Shown: piece after piece, positions 5,403-5,520 of the stretch | Layout: every line of letters starts with the position of its first letter | Position numbering within the stretch: the first letter of the stretch is position 1 | From: Oscillospiraceae bacterium | GTDB lineage: Bacteria; Bacillota; Clostridia; Oscillospirales; Oscillospiraceae | Assembly (NCBI GenBank): GCA_028708585.1 | Contig: JAQVYO010000100.1 | Span: 1-5,520, forward strand | DNA: 5,520 bases | Reading direction: 5' to 3' | Program-made: the position numbers and the translations under genes | The notes under the pieces: generated by a model | What the model was told of the DNA's origin: nothing | Databases searched by the model: none | The model's input: only the letters and a program-made list of their open reading frames with translations

Positions 5403-5434
5403 GCGCAGTGCCTCCCTAGAGGGAGGCACTGCGC
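5403..5434. terminator. Perfect 14-bp hairpin after the upstream gene, terminator-like but lacking a T-run
   Basis: GCGCAGTGCCTCCC (5403-5416) pairs without mismatch with 5421-5434 around the loop TAGA. It lies 37 bases past the stop codon of the gene at the right edge, where a terminator or mRNA 3' stabiliser is expected. Neither strand has the usual T-tract directly after it, so the termination role is uncertain; a dispersed palindromic repeat is the alternative. Confidence 0.5.
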
Positions 5435-5446
5435 ACTGCATATTAC

Positions 5447-5460
5447 AGGGAATAATCCCT
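5447..5460. other. Small hairpin just past the upstream stop codon
   Basis: AGGGA (5447-5451) pairs with TCCCT (5456-5460) around a 4-base AT loop, ten bases past the stop codon of the right-edge gene. On the plus strand a T-rich stretch (5469-5480) follows it after a gap, too far away for a good terminator, and no plus-strand gene precedes it. Confidence 0.3.
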
Positions 5461-5470
5461 CATGCGTTAT

Positions 5471-5520
5471 TTATTTTTTTGCCTCGGCAAGGGCTTCCAG
5501 AACCACCTCGGGCAGCGCGG
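5471..5520 (-). CDS. C-terminal end of an unidentified gene (5' part beyond right edge)
   Basis: Reading the minus strand from the right edge, 15 codons give ALPEVVLEALAEAKK followed by a TAA stop at 5473-5471. The alanine- and glutamate-rich amphipathic helical ending and the GC-rich third positions (GCG, CTG, CCC, GAG, GTG) look like genuine coding sequence, ending in an AAA-rich tail. The fragment is too short to assign a family. It points the same way as the operon but is separated from it by hairpins and a promoter, so it is probably a different transcription unit. Confidence 0.6.
   Translation of the reverse strand, partial: ALPEVVLEALAEAKK

Noticed and set aside
5076..5441. 121-codon minus-strand frame upstream of the operon
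   Set aside because: It crosses both perfect hairpins, the repeat copies and the -35/-10 boxes, has no ribosome binding site, and encodes a cysteine/arginine/proline-rich string explained by the repeats.

Overview
The window holds a compact operon on the minus strand from a GC-rich anaerobic bacterium. I judge it most likely a gut-type Clostridia/Oscillospiraceae member. The evidence is strong AGGAGG-like ribosome binding sites, a near-consensus sigma-A promoter, AT-rich spacers in a GC-rich genome, and gene families typical of strict anaerobes. A sulfate-reducing deltaproteobacterium also carries this gene set and cannot be fully excluded. All supported genes read right to left.

Layout in transcription order (high to low coordinates). 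At 5471-5520 is the last 15 residues of an unidentified gene that enters from the right edge. About 490 bases without a clear gene follow (4974-5470). They hold a perfect 14-bp hairpin (5403-5434), a roughly 244-base structured element bounded by two inverted copies of a ~50-base repeat (5118-5361), a TTGACA-17-TACAAT promoter (5080-5108), a 14-bp palindrome just downstream of the predicted start point (5050-5063), and a leader of about 100 bases. The operon then runs through five genes: a large multi-cluster iron-sulfur oxidoreductase (2670-4973), a 75-residue four-cysteine redox/zinc-ribbon protein (2403-2630), a SAM-dependent methyltransferase (1699-2406), a C_GCAxxG_C_C-type cysteine-rich protein (1274-1699), and, after a 151-base spacer, a cysteine desulfurase-family PLP enzyme (1-1122, cut by the left edge).

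How they fit together. Genes 2-4 overlap by 4 bases and 1 base, so they are translationally coupled. From memory, the first four match in kind and order the Desulfovibrio vulgaris DVU_1558-1555 block. The PLP enzyme looks like the EF2568-type subfamily, often found near selD and selenium-dependent molybdenum hydroxylase genes. My inference is that the operon is an accessory or maturation module for a molybdenum hydroxylase or another sulfur/selenium-bearing cofactor enzyme. It combines an electron-transfer hub, small thiol proteins, a methyltransferase and a sulfur or selenium donor enzyme. The biochemical function of the block is, as far as I know, unproven. No molybdoenzyme, selD or selenocysteine signal lies in the window itself.
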